DNA from: Alnus glutinosa
Lineage: Eukaryota > Streptophyta > Magnoliopsida > Fagales > Betulaceae
Direction: 5' to 3'
DNA: 64,000 bases
NCBI RefSeq assembly: GCF_958979055.1
Contig: NC_084898.1
Location: 24,145,102 to 24,209,101, forward strand
Shown: positions 1 through 11,958 of the stretch, piece after piece
Layout of the letters: every line of letters starts with the position of its first letter
How positions within the stretch are numbered: the stretch's first letter is position 1
The notes under the pieces: generated by a model
Told to the model about the DNA's origin: nothing
Database searches by the model: none
The model's input: only the letters and a program-made list of their open reading frames with translations
Position numbers and translations under genes: made by a program

Positions 1-546
1 CATGAGATGGTCAGAATCTTTCTTTCTAGGTGAATGTTCTATGCAGATACTTTTTGATTCAGCCATTTCTATATTGGAATTAATATTCTGCAACAATTCT
101 TTTGGATTTACGGTGTCCCTGTTATGAGAGTTCCTGAAATGGAAGTCTCTAATTTGAAAGTGTTTTTATCAACCAGAATGTAGCCAATTAAAATAAACCA
201 ACACAAATTATATCTATTATATTAGGAAGAGGATTCCTATTTACGTACGATGTTCTAATTATGAAATGAAAACATAATACTATAAAAAACAATAAAAATT
301 AAACGAACTTATATGAGTATGTATGGAACCATTTACAGCCCTAAGACATAGGTGAGACTTTCGTTTCAGATGACACTTTGCCGACTCACTCTCCTTATGT
401 TTTTAAATTTGATTTTTAAACTTTGTAAGCTTTTTGTTTTTTATTTTATTTTCCTCAGTCCCTTCAAAAGCGTACAAAGTCGCTATCATCCGATCCTAAA
501 TTACCATATACGCCATTTTCAATATTAAATGAGGCAATTTAATGTG
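1..546. other. AT-rich spacer, no gene seen
   Basis: AT-rich intergenic sequence with no convincing reading frame, splice structure or repeat boundary. It ends at the 9-bp direct repeat that flanks the next element. Confidence 0.5.
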
Positions 547-555
547 AGGTATGAG

Positions 556-1356
556 TGGGGCTGAGTATGGGGAAAGGGGGGCGGGGATGCCCCTTTTTTG
601 GCCCCGCGCCGCAAGGGTGTGGGTTCACAAATTCACACCTGTAAACTGCATAAAATTAGTGACATCCGTGAATGCGGGGGTGGGTGACGCGAGGCAAGGG
701 ATGCGGGGTTTGCGGGTTGTGTGGGTATCCTCGATTCAAGCCAAAACATGAGAAAAATCAAACCAAAGCCAGATTAAATACCTAGAAAGCTATCAAAGAT
801 TCAATACCCATATTCACAACCAAAGGTCTTGAAGCCGATCTTCTCGATCTTGAAATTGCATGTTCAAGATGTCTCCACAGGCCACAGGACCGGCGGAACC
901 AGCGAAGATGGGAACGATCGATCGAGGTCGTGGCGCTATGCGGCGTAGGGGAAGAAAAGAGAAGATAAAGAACTTAGGGTTTTTTTTGAGAAGATGAAGA
1001 AAAGGGCGTCTTCCAATCTCCCTCAGAAATGGAAGTAAGAAGATGAAGGGTGGAAGGGGGTGAGGGGGTGAAGGAGAAAAGGAAAAAGAAGAAGGGTAGG
1101 TGGCGCAAGGTTTCCTGGCTAAGAAAATAGAAATGACAAAGGGTCGAGTAGGGTTTTTAGAATTTTAAATTTTTAGAGGGTCAGGGGGGGTGTGGGTCCC
1201 TGGGGTTTTTAAAAACCCTAACCCGCCCCGCACGGGTATATCATTTTTGGACCCATGCTTGCAAAATATCAACTAAAACCCGAGATTTTAGGAGTGGGGT
1301 GAGGCGGGGCATACGGGTTGGGGGGGGGGGGGATTCGTAGGTATTTGATCACTCCT
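556..1356. mobile_element. Probable non-autonomous hAT-like DNA element
   Basis: A G-rich block of about 800 bp stands out from the AT-rich surroundings. It carries repeated GGGGCGGGG-type stretches near both ends, a run of 14 G at about 1319-1332, and purine-rich inner sequence. The same 9-mer, AGGTATGAG, lies directly outside both ends (547-555 and 1357-1365), which looks like a target-site duplication. On the minus strand the right end reads AGGAGTGATCAAATACC, resembling ends of plant hAT-derived elements that start TAGGGGTG. Terminal inverted repeats are weak by eye, and hAT elements usually make 8-bp duplications, so the superfamily is uncertain. No transposase is encoded. Confidence 0.4.
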
Positions 1357-1701
1357 AGGTATGAGCATATGCATGTTACTTGTATCTCTACATGCATGAT
1401 ATAAAAAAGAATATAGTTGCTTATATTAATATAAGTAATCTAATCTAATACTTAATTATTTAATGATACTTAATTACCTGAATGTTTGGAATCGTTCTCA
1501 ACTCAATTATTCTCTTTTCTTTTCTTTTTTATTTGAGAAATAATGCTTAATTGGTTCATTCTTTTCTAGATTTTCTTTTTCAAACCACCCAAAAAAAAAA
1601 AAATTTCAATTTTTTATTTTCAAAAATATATTTTCAACATAATTCATCTAGCTTCCGGCCCCAACATCGCACATGCACCCACATCTCTACATTATTCCAT
1701 A
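1357..1701. other. Spacer, no gene seen
   Basis: AT-rich sequence with an A-run near 1590. I see nothing coding in it. Confidence 0.4.
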
Positions 1702-2260
1702 TATATATATATAGTCAACGGTGATTCATGGGTTTTGTTTTTTCTAGGAAAATCTCTCGAAGCAAGTTTCACTGCATCATCATGACATCATGGTTCATGA
1801 GTTGGTTGGTTCAAATGTGTTTTGTGTTACGGCTCCGTAACGAGGGATGAAAAATAAATAAGAATGATAAATGTTGGTACGTAGGATAATTTAAGGAGTT
1901 TTGGACCTCCTAATTTTAGGGTAGTTTGATGAATCCTAAATCTCATAAAACAACTATTAGAGTTGAATCATAAACTTCTCATATTTTTGGTAGGATAATT
2001 CGATGAACCTTAAACATCCTAATTTTGGATAGCCATGACGGGTGTCGTCCTTGGAGTACGGTTGAAGTGAACTAAAGATGGGTTCCCAAAAGGGTTCGAC
2101 GAGCACGACTACCCTAAAATTAGGAAGCTTAGGATTTCTCAAATTATCCTACTAAAATTTATCGTTCTTGTTTATTTTTCGTCTCTTATTACGAAGGCCG
2201 TAAAATAACACATTTGAACCAACCAACTCATGAACCATGATGTCATGATGATGCAGTGAA
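1702..2260. repeat. Fold-back inverted repeat, left arm, loop and part of right arm
   Basis: The block at about 1702-1880 reappears in reverse complement at about 2155-2260 and continues at 4780-4850, on the far side of the CACTA insertion. Shared landmarks include CATGGTTCATGAGTTGGTTG, the GATGAAAAATAAATAAGAATG segment and GTCAACGGTGATTCATGGG. The middle (about 1880-2150) also folds on itself around GTAGGATAATT copies. A transcript across it would form a long hairpin. The repeat family is not recognised. Confidence 0.65.
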
Positions 2261-2572
2261 CACTTACAAAAAAAATGGAATTTTGGACGGTTTCAAACCG
2301 TTCAGAAATTGGAAAAAATTGTCTGGAAAAGGGTCTAGACTGTTTTTTCTGGATGGTTTGAAACCATCTAGGACAATGGGTCGGTAATCCTGGTTGCGGA
2401 CGATTTGTGCCAAACCGTCCGTAATTACAGACAGTTTGGCCCAAACCGTCCATAACCTGTTAGCAAACCTTCTGGAATTATTTCCGGATGGTTTGGGCCC
2501 AGACTGTCCAGAATATTGTACATTTTCTGCTTGTAATTTTCTGGACGGTTTGGACCTATACCGTCCAGAAAA

Positions 2573-2612
<40 letters not shown>

Positions 2613-4779
2613 TCCAAAAAAATCTCTAATACAAAATTCCAAATCTAAATCCATTTCCAAAATCCCAAATTCAAATTCTTTACAACAACAGTCTACTAAC
2701 GTATATATTACAAAATTCATGCATACCTATTACAGAATTCAAATATAAATACATAATTAAAATTCAAAAAAATTGAAACCTATAATCTATGCCCCATAAT
2801 CATCAATGCATGCAAGCTCAGAAGAGAATCTGATGTACAGCCTTGTGTGCATTGCTTGCTTTAACCATCTTGTTCATTTATGCTTCTAGTGTTTGCTGCA
2901 ATAGTTATACAAATCCCAAATTGTTAGGTAAGAATCATCTTGATGAGGCTATGATTAACATGTTGCAAGGTGAAAATTAATCACAACTAATGATTATAAT
3001 ATAACCGCCTAGATACTCATACAAGCAACTTCATTTTTTCTTTTTTCGCTTCAAATGATAGAATAGATCTTTGAACTAGTAGTAGCATTAGGGTTCACAG
3101 TTTTTTATACAACTGAACGAACCCAACACGAAATTAACGGGTTATGATTAAAAGATCTAACACGTTTATTTAAAAGAATCTAGTTAAGCTATATATATAT
3201 ATATATATATATATATAACCCACATTTACACTCGAACACAAAATATAATGCTTCATTTCAACTTAGGGTGGGAACATCCAACTGCGCAGTTCAACATTAA
3301 AATCATTGATTTCAAGTACAATATAAATCAATATAAAATGATTTATCAGTGCATTTGAGAGGATCATGGAATTAAGTAGCTAACTTTCAACTGTCAATAT
3401 CACACTGCTAAGCTAATGATAGAATAGAGAAAACGATGACAATATTTTGCACTACAAAGACATTTCAGCACCTACACTACCAAAGAGTACAAAGTTTACA
3501 AAAATAAGATTATTGATAAGCAACTAAAATTGTAACTAATAGAAAATATGAGCCGATGATGTTTTCCCCCAAGAAAAGACATGTTCACGAGGATTCCAAG
3601 ATTCAACCTAAGCATATAATAGTTAACATTCCTCTTCAACCATAAATTATTCTCTTGGAATTTGAAATAAAAATAAAACAAGCCCAATGAACAATAAGAG
3701 GGGACAATTAAGGACTAATTAATAAAAAACTAAGACTAAATAAAAACATCACCTTCTTGGTTGTTTCCCTGCCATAATCATGGCTACCATATGTTTGACG
3801 GCTGCCAACTCTTCCTATTGCGCTTCATACTTGTTGTTTTGCTCTTGCAGTTGGATGTTTTGTGCTTCGTACAAAGTCTTCAAACGTTCCATCTCAGCAG
3901 CCATCTTTAATTCCCTAGGAGTAGGCGCACTAGAGATCGAACCTTGTCCGGAGGTATAAGAGGTGGATTTACCAGGAGTCGGCCCTAGCCCCACACCGCG
4001 TACACAACCGGAATGTTCTAGTCCTAGGACTTGTGCGCACGCATCATTATGCGACCAATAGACTAACCCATGTGAACACACTCGTTCTGCAAGCGATTGA
4101 TTATCAATAATTTCTCTCATCTTCGCCTGCACAAAACATCTAAGGGTGAAAACTTGAACATACAACTAATATTACGTATTTAGCACTTATGATAGCTTCC
4201 CCAGCCGCTGCATTCACAGGGTTCCCATCTTTCTTGGTATGTGAGACAATGAACATATCGTCTCGGTTCAGGGTTTATCCTGTGTCTTCTTCCTACAATA
4301 GCATTAACATTATCAGTTATAAGCTTATTACTTACTACAGTACGAACGAGTCATGAACGTTTCTCTATTATACGTACCATTTATCGTGCAACCTGTGCGA
4401 TGCTCTTCGATCCCAGAGTGTGAAGAAATGCGTTGCGGCCACGGCTTGTCCTGGACTTCAACGCTCTCTCCTATAAACTTTGTAATATTAATATGTTGAT
4501 TTCTTCAATAAAATAATAAAATAACCGTCAATATATTTATAGACGGTTTCAAAAAAACTGTATGTAATTTCTAATTACGGACGGTTTTTTTAAAACTGTC
4601 AATATATTTTTAGACGGTTTGGAAAAAACCGTCTGTAATTTTATAATTATGGACTGTTTTATTCAAATTGTCTGTGTTTTTAAGGACGGTTCTAGTAAAC
4701 TGTCCATTTTTTTTTTCATGGACGGTTTCTATAACCGTCTATAAAAAAACCATCCAGAATTCCAGCTTTTTTGGTAGTC
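2261..4779 (-). mobile_element. Decayed CACTA (En/Spm) DNA transposon
   Basis: The left end reads CACTTACAAAAAAAATGGAA. The reverse complement of the right end reads GACTACCAAAAAAGCTGGAA, so the two ends form an imperfect CACTA-type terminal inverted repeat. A 3-bp duplication GAA flanks it (2258-2260 and 4780-4782), the length this superfamily makes. Subterminal zones (2280-2575 and 4540-4760) hold many copies of GACGGTTT / AAACCGTC in both orientations, as expected of CACTA elements. Inside are minus-strand remnants of a plant transposase-24 protein. At about 2.5 kb with stops and no TNP2-type transposase seen, it is non-autonomous. (TA)n runs sit at 2576-2605 and 3190-3217. Confidence 0.85.
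3767..4500 (-). pseudogene. Transposase-24-type (CACTA accessory protein) remnant
   Basis: Minus-strand pieces of the plant transposase family Transposase_24 survive in order. Around 4500-4385 there is a piece ending HTLGSKSIAQVAR. Around 4290-4195 lies DDMFIVSHTKKDGNPVNAAA. At 4060-3770 lies AQVLGLEHSGCVRGVGLGPT followed by a charged coiled-coil-like tail rich in E and Q. These are the hallmark segments of the family (VxGxExxGRVRGxGxGPTP and SHTxKDG). Frames change between pieces; some breaks may be introns but in-frame stops are present, so it reads as a pseudogene. It belongs to the surrounding CACTA element. Confidence 0.75.
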
Positions 4780-5260
4780 GAAGCTGCTTCGAGAGATTTC
4801 CCTAAAAAAACCAAAACGTACCCATGAATCACCGTTGACTATCTATATACTGCTTTTTATATATGGTCAACGATGATTCATGGGTTTTGTTTTTCTAGGG
4901 AAATCTCTCAAAGCAGCTTAACTAGCATCATGCATGGTTCATGAGTTGGTTGGTTGGTGAACTTGGTTGAAATGTGTTTTGTTTTAATTTGCAAATTACA
5001 TTCGCTCTCTTTCTCTCACTCAGTCTCTCTGAATCTCCATCGATCCTTTCTCTCCGGTCTATAATCTATATCATTCTCACCCCATTCGTATATGGAGGAT
5101 TGGGCTTTCTAAATTTTTATTTTTATTTTTTTCAAATGAGTTCCATACTTTTTGTGAAAATGCAACCTTGATTTGTTAGTTACATGGTTCATGATCGAGT
5201 TGATTGGTTCAAATAGGTTTTGTTTTATTTTGCAAATTACATTCTATTCTATCTTATTTT
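4780..5260. repeat. Fold-back right arm remainder and a further direct copy
   Basis: 4780-4850 completes the right arm interrupted by the CACTA element. Immediately after, 4858-4990 is a copy in the orientation of the left arm (GTCAACGATGATTCATGGG and GGTTCATGAGTTGGTTGG recur), so 4785-4920 is itself a short-loop palindrome. Part of the block recurs again at about 5180-5255, ending in GCAAATTACATTC as at about 4990-5003. Confidence 0.6.
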
Positions 5261-5779
5261 TTTGTTCATTTAGTGTGAGTTTGATATCTTCATGTTTCTA
5301 GGACTTCTACTTGGATATTGCTATGTGTATGTTCGGTAGATTAGTTTTTTGGTAGTACTTAATAAAATTTATTAATCTGATTGTTTGCAATGAGCAAAAT
5401 GAGGGACTTGCTGGTTAAGCAAGCATGTGTACATGTATATGTGAGCTTCACTACAATTTATATATGTGTCTCATTGTGTCTGCATCTATGAGGAGCTGGG
5501 AAGGTGGTTCAGCATGTGTACATGTACTTCTTTTATCAAAAGGTTCTGTTTAGTTATCATGTAAATTTGCAATTAATGCATGACACCGGCTTGCTTTATG
5601 TATCTTTGAACTTTGGGAATCAGTATGACATGATGGCATTTAATCAAGATTGATAGGGCGCCACTAATGTTTTTCATGCATTAGTTATGTTTCGTTTTAA
5701 TGAAGAAAAAAAATCATTTTTATTTAAAAACAAAAAAAAAATGATTTATTTTTTCTTTTTTTGAATTTATTGGGTATTT
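5261..5779. other. AT-rich spacer, no gene seen
   Basis: No reading frame or repeat structure that I can support. Confidence 0.4.
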
Positions 5780-5945
5780 TTGTTTTATTAAAAAAAATTA
5801 TGAGGTTATTTTTGTCTTTTTGTTGGCCTTAGAGAACATTGTGACAATATTTTGGTAGTTTGGGAGAACGTTGTCCTAATTGAAAGTTTAGGATGAGACA
5901 TTTTCAATTGTGTGGTAGTTTGAGGCGAGTATGAGGATTTTTTCC
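5780..5945. repeat. End fragment of a long-TIR repeat family
   Basis: Carries the phrases GGTAGTTTG, ACATTTTCAATTGTGTGGTAG and TTTTTGTCTTTTTG seen at the right end of the fuller copy at about 34310-34855. Only one end is present, so this is a fragment. Confidence 0.5.
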
Positions 5946-7774
5946 ATAATTTAAAGAGATGAAGGCATGAAAGAAACATAAAATTAAAGTGGTTCAGCCC
6001 TATGGCATACGTCCACACGTTAAAGCCTTTTTTTTGTTACATCTTTCATTTGTTATTTGATTGTATACAAGACTTTATTTATAGAGAAATAATATAAACA
6101 TTACACGTTTCTTCTACTTGTACATTAACAAAAATAAATTTAATTTCCACAAATAATCTTATAACTCTTGTCTCAATAAAAGTATAATATAAAAACTTGC
6201 ATGGGATTCTCCTTTTTTTCGTATATGACTTTCATGGCTTCATTGTGGCTGGATATTCCTTCATGAGTGGATATTGGAAAAAGTTCAATTTATGTAACAA
6301 AAACAACATGAATAATCATAGTTCAAGTGTATGCATATTGAATTAATTGGGTAAAGAGATTGTTGGTACATGTTTTGGTACAATGTGAACAGTACGTTCT
6401 TTAATATTTTTTTATGGTTTTTAAGAGTTTTACAAAACAATTAAAATTAAGAAATTTTTTCAGGAGTCTCGCTCTGATGCCTAAATTAGCTTATAAGAGA
6501 AGGGTATGCTTAATCTATCAAAAATTCCATTTGTTAGGCCCGGAGTTTGGTTCTGGGTTCATTCGGGCATCGGGGAATAATAATTTCCCCGGCCAGCATG
6601 TTTCAAACTCATTGACCAAGCTTTTTTTCTAATAATTTTTTATTCTCTAACCTATGCTTAAAATCTTTATATATGCACTAACTGCGCGCCTTTAGGATTC
6701 AGACTCTATTCATCGTCTACTTCTTCTTCCCCAAAATCATCGCTAACTGTGCAGACTGAAGCAGAGAAGGATATGCGTATTTGGGTAGATTTGCGATATT
6801 TGGCTCCCCCACTCTTCAATCTCGGCAAGCCTTGGCGGGTTTAACATCCTAACTTGAATAATCCAATCTTTGTGATGGCATATCTGTTTCTTGCCATAAT
6901 TGGCATACTAGTCTTCCTATTCACGTCTATCAAGCTCCCTCTTATTCTTATTGTGGAGCCACTTCAAGTGAGTGCAGCTGCTCGCTTCACTCTTATGGTA
7001 CGGAGTCACTTCACTTGAGGGCTGGAGATTTTTCAGCTCCTCTCACTCTTTCATTCATGGCCTCCCTTCTTTTCCCATTACCATTTTTTTGGTTTGTATT
7101 TCTCATACTCGTTATCTTATCTCCTTGGTTTGAAATTCTATGGGATCTGTTGAAGCGCTTTATCTTTTGGTTTTGCTACACCCTCTAAGCTGCCATTCCC
7201 GATATTTTCATTATCTGCATCACCCAACGTTCTCAAATGATTAGTCAAGTTGAACTCGAAGCAATTGAAGTTGAATTAGGAAACAACGAAACCCAGTACA
7301 TATGAACTTTCTTTCTTTAACTTACAGGGCTTCATCGGCCCTGTCTTAATTATTCTTGCTTATTATTGTATGTAAATATGTAGTAGTTTGCTGATTATGG
7401 AAAATTCTACTTATGATTGATGAGAAAATTTTAATTTTATAGTTATTGCATATGAGTGAGTGTGTATTGTGCACGTACACTCGAACCTCGGCAGTTGACA
7501 AATATGGCTCCTCAGTGATTGGTGCATAACAGTTGTGTAATTGTTGTGCACCACTTTAGACTTTAAAGACATGAAATGTGTCTCACGTGAGACCCATGTG
7601 ATGGAACCATTACATGAAACTCACTTCATATCTCTAAAACCTTGCACAACAGTTGTGCAAGAATCATTTTCCCTCCTTAAATTCCACTGACGTGAAAGAG
7701 AATCGCCGGGATTACAATCTTTTCAATCCAGGGCGTTGGTTTATAATGAGCAGTCCAGATAATGCCATCTAAAC

Positions 7775-7817
<43 letters not shown>

Positions 7818-8100
7818 ATATATGGGACATTGACGATCACTTGTCCTCAGCCACCAAAAAGGGTTTTATTTTATTTTATTTTTTTATTATTTTTTTAAAG
7901 ATGGAGATGCCTTCGGAGGAGACCACGAAGACAACGATCGACGAGGTGGGGCCCACTCGTCCACAAAGTGAAACTCTTGTAAACATTTTTGATCGTTTTT
8001 CTTTGATGGGTTTGTTCTACTTTGGGGCTTTGGTTTCCTGTTCGGTTGTTTGAATGGATGGGGTTTTGAAGCATAACAATATCTAAGTCATAATATTTAA
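5946..8100. other. Spacer with long poly-A, no gene recognised
   Basis: AT-rich sequence with a pure A run at about 7777-7816. The short open frames in it lack codon structure, splice sites or known motifs. The stretch at about 6690-7260 is less AT-rich but I recognise no protein in it. Confidence 0.4.
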
Positions 8101-8103
8101 TAG

Positions 8104-8516
8104 GAAAACATTAATTATAATTTTAGATTTTTTATCACTTTTGAAAAAATATATCCAAACTTTAATATTATTATTATTTTTTTCAATTTCAACCATATGT
8201 TAAATTTTTTTGTTAAATCATATCAAAATACCCTATGTTTAATTTTTTAAAATATATATATATATATATAAATTTTCAAAGATCCAGGATGAATTTTTTG
8301 CAAATTCCGTTAAATTTTTATTAATATCTAAATCCTAACAATTTTTTTCTAAAAAAAATGGAGGGATATTTTGAGAATTTTACAGGATTTAATGAAAATT
8401 TTTAACGGATGGTTAAAAATGAAAAAAAAAAAATGAAAAAGATGAATATTCTAAATTGACACTTTTTAAAGTTTAGATACATTTTTTAAAAAGTGACGAA
8501 AAATTAAAACTTATAA
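8104..8516. mobile_element. MITE-like inverted-repeat element
   Basis: About 45 bp at the left (TTTTAGATTTTTTATCACTTTT ... CCAAACTTTAA, around 8117-8163) is matched in reverse complement at the right (TTAAAGTTTAGATAC ... AAGTGACGAAAAATTAAAAC, around 8466-8511). The 410-bp inner part is AT-only. I could not define a target duplication, so superfamily and exact ends are open. Confidence 0.45.
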
Positions 8517-9155
8517 GTGAAATTCTCCCTATTTAATATTAACATTACTTTTTTATTTTTTAAAATTTTTATTATTATCATACACCGTCGGAACAATATA
8601 CAGTTCTATACTTCTATCGGACGTCACTGTCTACAAAGCCAATTCAGTCCAAAAAGCACGCATGGCAAGAACCACACGATCGATCTCTTTGTTGAAACTA
8701 CAAGAGATAAAAGAAGCTTTAATTTCCTCCATAGATCGGTAGCATTGACATTTGACAATATAGGCGGGAATTTTTTGCATGGACTTTCTTGTCTTGAGCT
8801 GTTGCAACAACGTTGTCATACCAAAATTGATGATGAATACTAAATCTATGAAGTTTTTGGGTCACATCACATGCATCATACGTAAATTTAATGGGCTTGA
8901 GCTCCACTTTTTGGGGGACACGTCAGAATTGGCCCACTTGGGCCTTTTATCTAACTAAGCCCATCTATGGCCTAATCACTAAGGGCCATAATAAAAACTC
9001 TCATTAACTTAGTTGGGCCCAAAATTAAAAAACACAACTTTGGCCCAAAAACTAGCTAAATGGATCAAAACTTAAAGAAACAACTTTTGAAAAATTCTTG
9101 AGAACAGATCAAAACCCGTTCCTGTGGCATTCTTTCGCAAAGCTTTAGAGAACGC
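8517..9155. other. Spacer with a TGGGCC motif cluster, no gene recognised
   Basis: About 8590-8870 is less AT-rich but no known product is recognised. Between about 8890 and 9050 there are six or more GGGCC/GGCCC/TGGGC motifs in both orientations, resembling plant site II (TCP-bound) promoter elements. No gene start follows on either strand that I can support. Confidence 0.35.
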
Positions 9156-9158
9156 TAA

Positions 9159-9399
9159 GGGCATGTTTGGATAACGCATTTTTTTTTTTTTTTTTATATC
9201 AAACTATATTATTTTTGTAATACATATTTAGATTGGTTTGCTAAATTTGAATTCTATTCAAGTTTTTTCAATTTTGAATCAAATTTCTAAACTATCAATA
9301 AATAATTTCAAAAAATAAATTTCCTCAATATTCGTAATCTTGAATATAGTAAAGAAAAGTATAATATAATACAAAAAAATCGCATACCCAAACGTGTCC
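9159..9399. mobile_element. Tourist-like (PIF/Harbinger) MITE, 241 bp
   Basis: Starts GGGCATGTTTGGATAACGCA. The reverse complement of its end reads GGACACGTTTGGGTATGCGA, a terminal inverted repeat of the GGGNNTGTTTGG type. A TAA duplication flanks it (9156-9158 and 9400-9402), the TWA target of PIF/Harbinger elements. There is no coding capacity. Confidence 0.85.
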
Positions 9400-9780
9400 T
9401 AAAAACATAAGAGGCAAAGGAAAATTTACACTCCTACAAAATCAATAGATAATATACACATTATTTATGATCCATATGATATTTTTTTAAATAAACTTGA
9501 AAAACAAAACTTTTAGGACTTAAAAAGATTTCTAAATTTTGATCTATTTTGCCCAAACAGGTAGCCTGCACACTCTAAACCCAATATATTAGACTCTGAG
9601 AGTACATATTTAGATATTTTGGGTGGCGTGCATCGCATCTAACTCATTTTCCGTCGAATTTAACCAAAAATTCTAACAGGGTCAAGTGAAATGAGCTAGT
9701 AGTTCAAGGTTCAATTGCGACTGTTAATATTTTAGGGGGACATTTTTTTTTTTTTTGATAAATAATCGACAATATCATTA

Positions 9781-10225
9781 GAGCATTCCTAATAGCCTCA
9801 TCAAAATAACTTTTTAGCTATTTTGGTGAGCCAATTTGATAAAAATATTCAACTTTCTCACCAATTTTCTCTCACATGATCAGCACACTTTTTTTCATTT
9901 TTTTTCTCCCACCTCCCATCTCTCACACACAATGATGCATTTATTTCATGGACATGAAAGTTTCTTTGTCCCTGAAATAAACTTTACAATGATCTAATCT
10001 CAAGATGAATGTGTATGGTAGCTTGTTATATAAAAAGATTAAATAAAGAAAGAATACAGAAATTTGAAAAAAAAAAAAAATATTATTTAAATAGAATAGT
10101 GATAGTAAATAGTTAAAATAGTGAGGCTGCTGGAGAATTTTAAAAAAAGTGACTCACTAGAATAGAGAAAAGTGATTTTTAGCTACTTTGGTGAGTAAAA
10201 TTTGATGAGACTACTAGAAATGCTC
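9781..10225. mobile_element. Tourist-like (PIF/Harbinger) MITE, 445 bp
   Basis: Starts GAGCATTCCTAATAGCCTCA and ends TGAGACTACTAGAAATGCTC, giving an imperfect inverted repeat of about 25 bp. Subterminal blocks TTTTTAGCTATTTTGGTGAG / TTTTTAGCTACTTTGGTGAG are also shared. A TTA duplication flanks it (9778-9780 and 10226-10228). Non-coding. Confidence 0.8.
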
Positions 10226-11436
10226 TTAAAAGAAAGTATAACTAATTGACAAAGGAGTAAGGAAATACCTAACTAGAAGAAGCAAAAATAGTAAGGAAAA
10301 CGCTATAACTAATTGAAAAAGGAGTTACATATGCAATCCACAAATACCATCGTCATTTTTCGGTCCTCAAAACTTATTTTATTCCTTCATTTTTTTCCTC
10401 TATAAACATCATAAAATGCATGTAGACATTGTACTAGTGAAACACACATAAAACCTAATAACATACTAAATCCTAAAACATTTGTCTAATTGACAAAATT
10501 ACATATGTACCATGACTCTTAAAATTAAAATAAAAGAAAATTGACTTTCGTTGCCTGCATGAGAGAGAGAGAGAGAGAGAGATTTGAAAAGAAATAGCAA
10601 ATACCATGCTAGAGGGCATGAGATTCAACCACAATCAACAAATCTATCTCTTTAAAAGGCAATGGATTTGAGAACCAAGTCAAGCCTTCCAACTCTTAAT
10701 TCTATGTTATTATCATCCTAAAGGCTGTTCACAAGGTGAGAGTAATACCGCCAGGACTAATTTGTAATGTACAGTCAGCTAATTTATTATCCATGTCATT
10801 AGATAGTTTAATCTAGCATATAGAGAGACAAAGAGATGATGATAAGGGCAATGGGATGGGTAGGGCCGCCCAAAAGCCTCCCCCATCACACATATTTACA
10901 CCATATTGAGTAGGTAATTTGTTATCTGCTAAAATGCAAGTTATCTGTTAGCTGGGCTTAACTATTCCCCAAGCCCAATCTAATCTTCTATAGCCTATTG
11001 ATGCTTGTACCAACATGTTTTGCCAGCATCAAAGTTAATTCATAAGTTAGAGGGAAGAAGAATCACGCACATGAAAAACTTTGAATTTGTGCTCAGTTTT
11101 TGTTTATGAATGTACTATATTACCTTTATTCCTTTTACATCTTCAACAGAGCAAAGAGCATGAGCAGATTATCCAATTATCCTCTCAACTTATGGCCAGT
11201 CAACTGTGATTTTTCAATGAGGCAGACTATTTTTCTGCATTAGTCCTATGTATTGAACAAATTTGACCTAAACCAAGAATACTTCTGACTACCTAACAGC
11301 AACATTCTATATTTTGAGAACCAAAATATGGACAACTGTTTGTTTTGTGATTAAAGAAGAGATGCAAACTATTGCATAGGTCATTTTGAGGCACCTACAC
11401 GTCTGCTTGCTTCAGCCACAGTTTCACCACTTGGAA
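10226..11436. other. Spacer, no gene seen
   Basis: Contains a (GA)n microsatellite at about 10561-10582. No supported coding or RNA feature. Confidence 0.4.
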
Positions 11437-11441
11437 AAGTA

Positions 11442-11923
11442 TGTTAAGGATAAAACAGAGAATGCAGAGGATACAGCAACCTCAAAACTAAATCAGCATA
11501 CTAACGGCTACTAGCCGTTGGTTGAGGAACATGCTCAGTACACTCAGTATCCAAGCCTTCGGTTATCACAAGCATCCTGCCTTCTCAAGTAATCGGTTGC
11601 CAAAACGTTTGTATAGCATACCAACATTGCAGAAGCTCCATACACAGAAAAGCATGTCAACTGTCCAACCTGCAAACCGTGCTGCAGCAAGCCATCAACT
11701 AAATCAGCATACTAACTGCTTCTATTTCACTGCCATAACAGTCTGCAAACTGCTTAGTGTATAAGACTAGGATTACTTAGTTCACTCTCTTAAGCATTGT
11801 AATTAGCCTACGGTTCTATCCTTTGTACTCTGGTCAAGGACCACTTGTAATCATCTATAAGTTCTAATGCAATACAGTCTGTTTGGTCAAGCAACCAGAC
11901 ACATTTCTCATTTCATTCTTTCA
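11442..11923 (+). repeat. Copia left (5') LTR
   Basis: 482 bp, starts TGTTAAGGA and ends CATTCTTTCA. It matches the right LTR almost base for base over its full length. Confidence 0.93.
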
Positions 11924-11958
11924 TGGTATCAGAGCCTTAACAAGCCAACGCTTCATCC

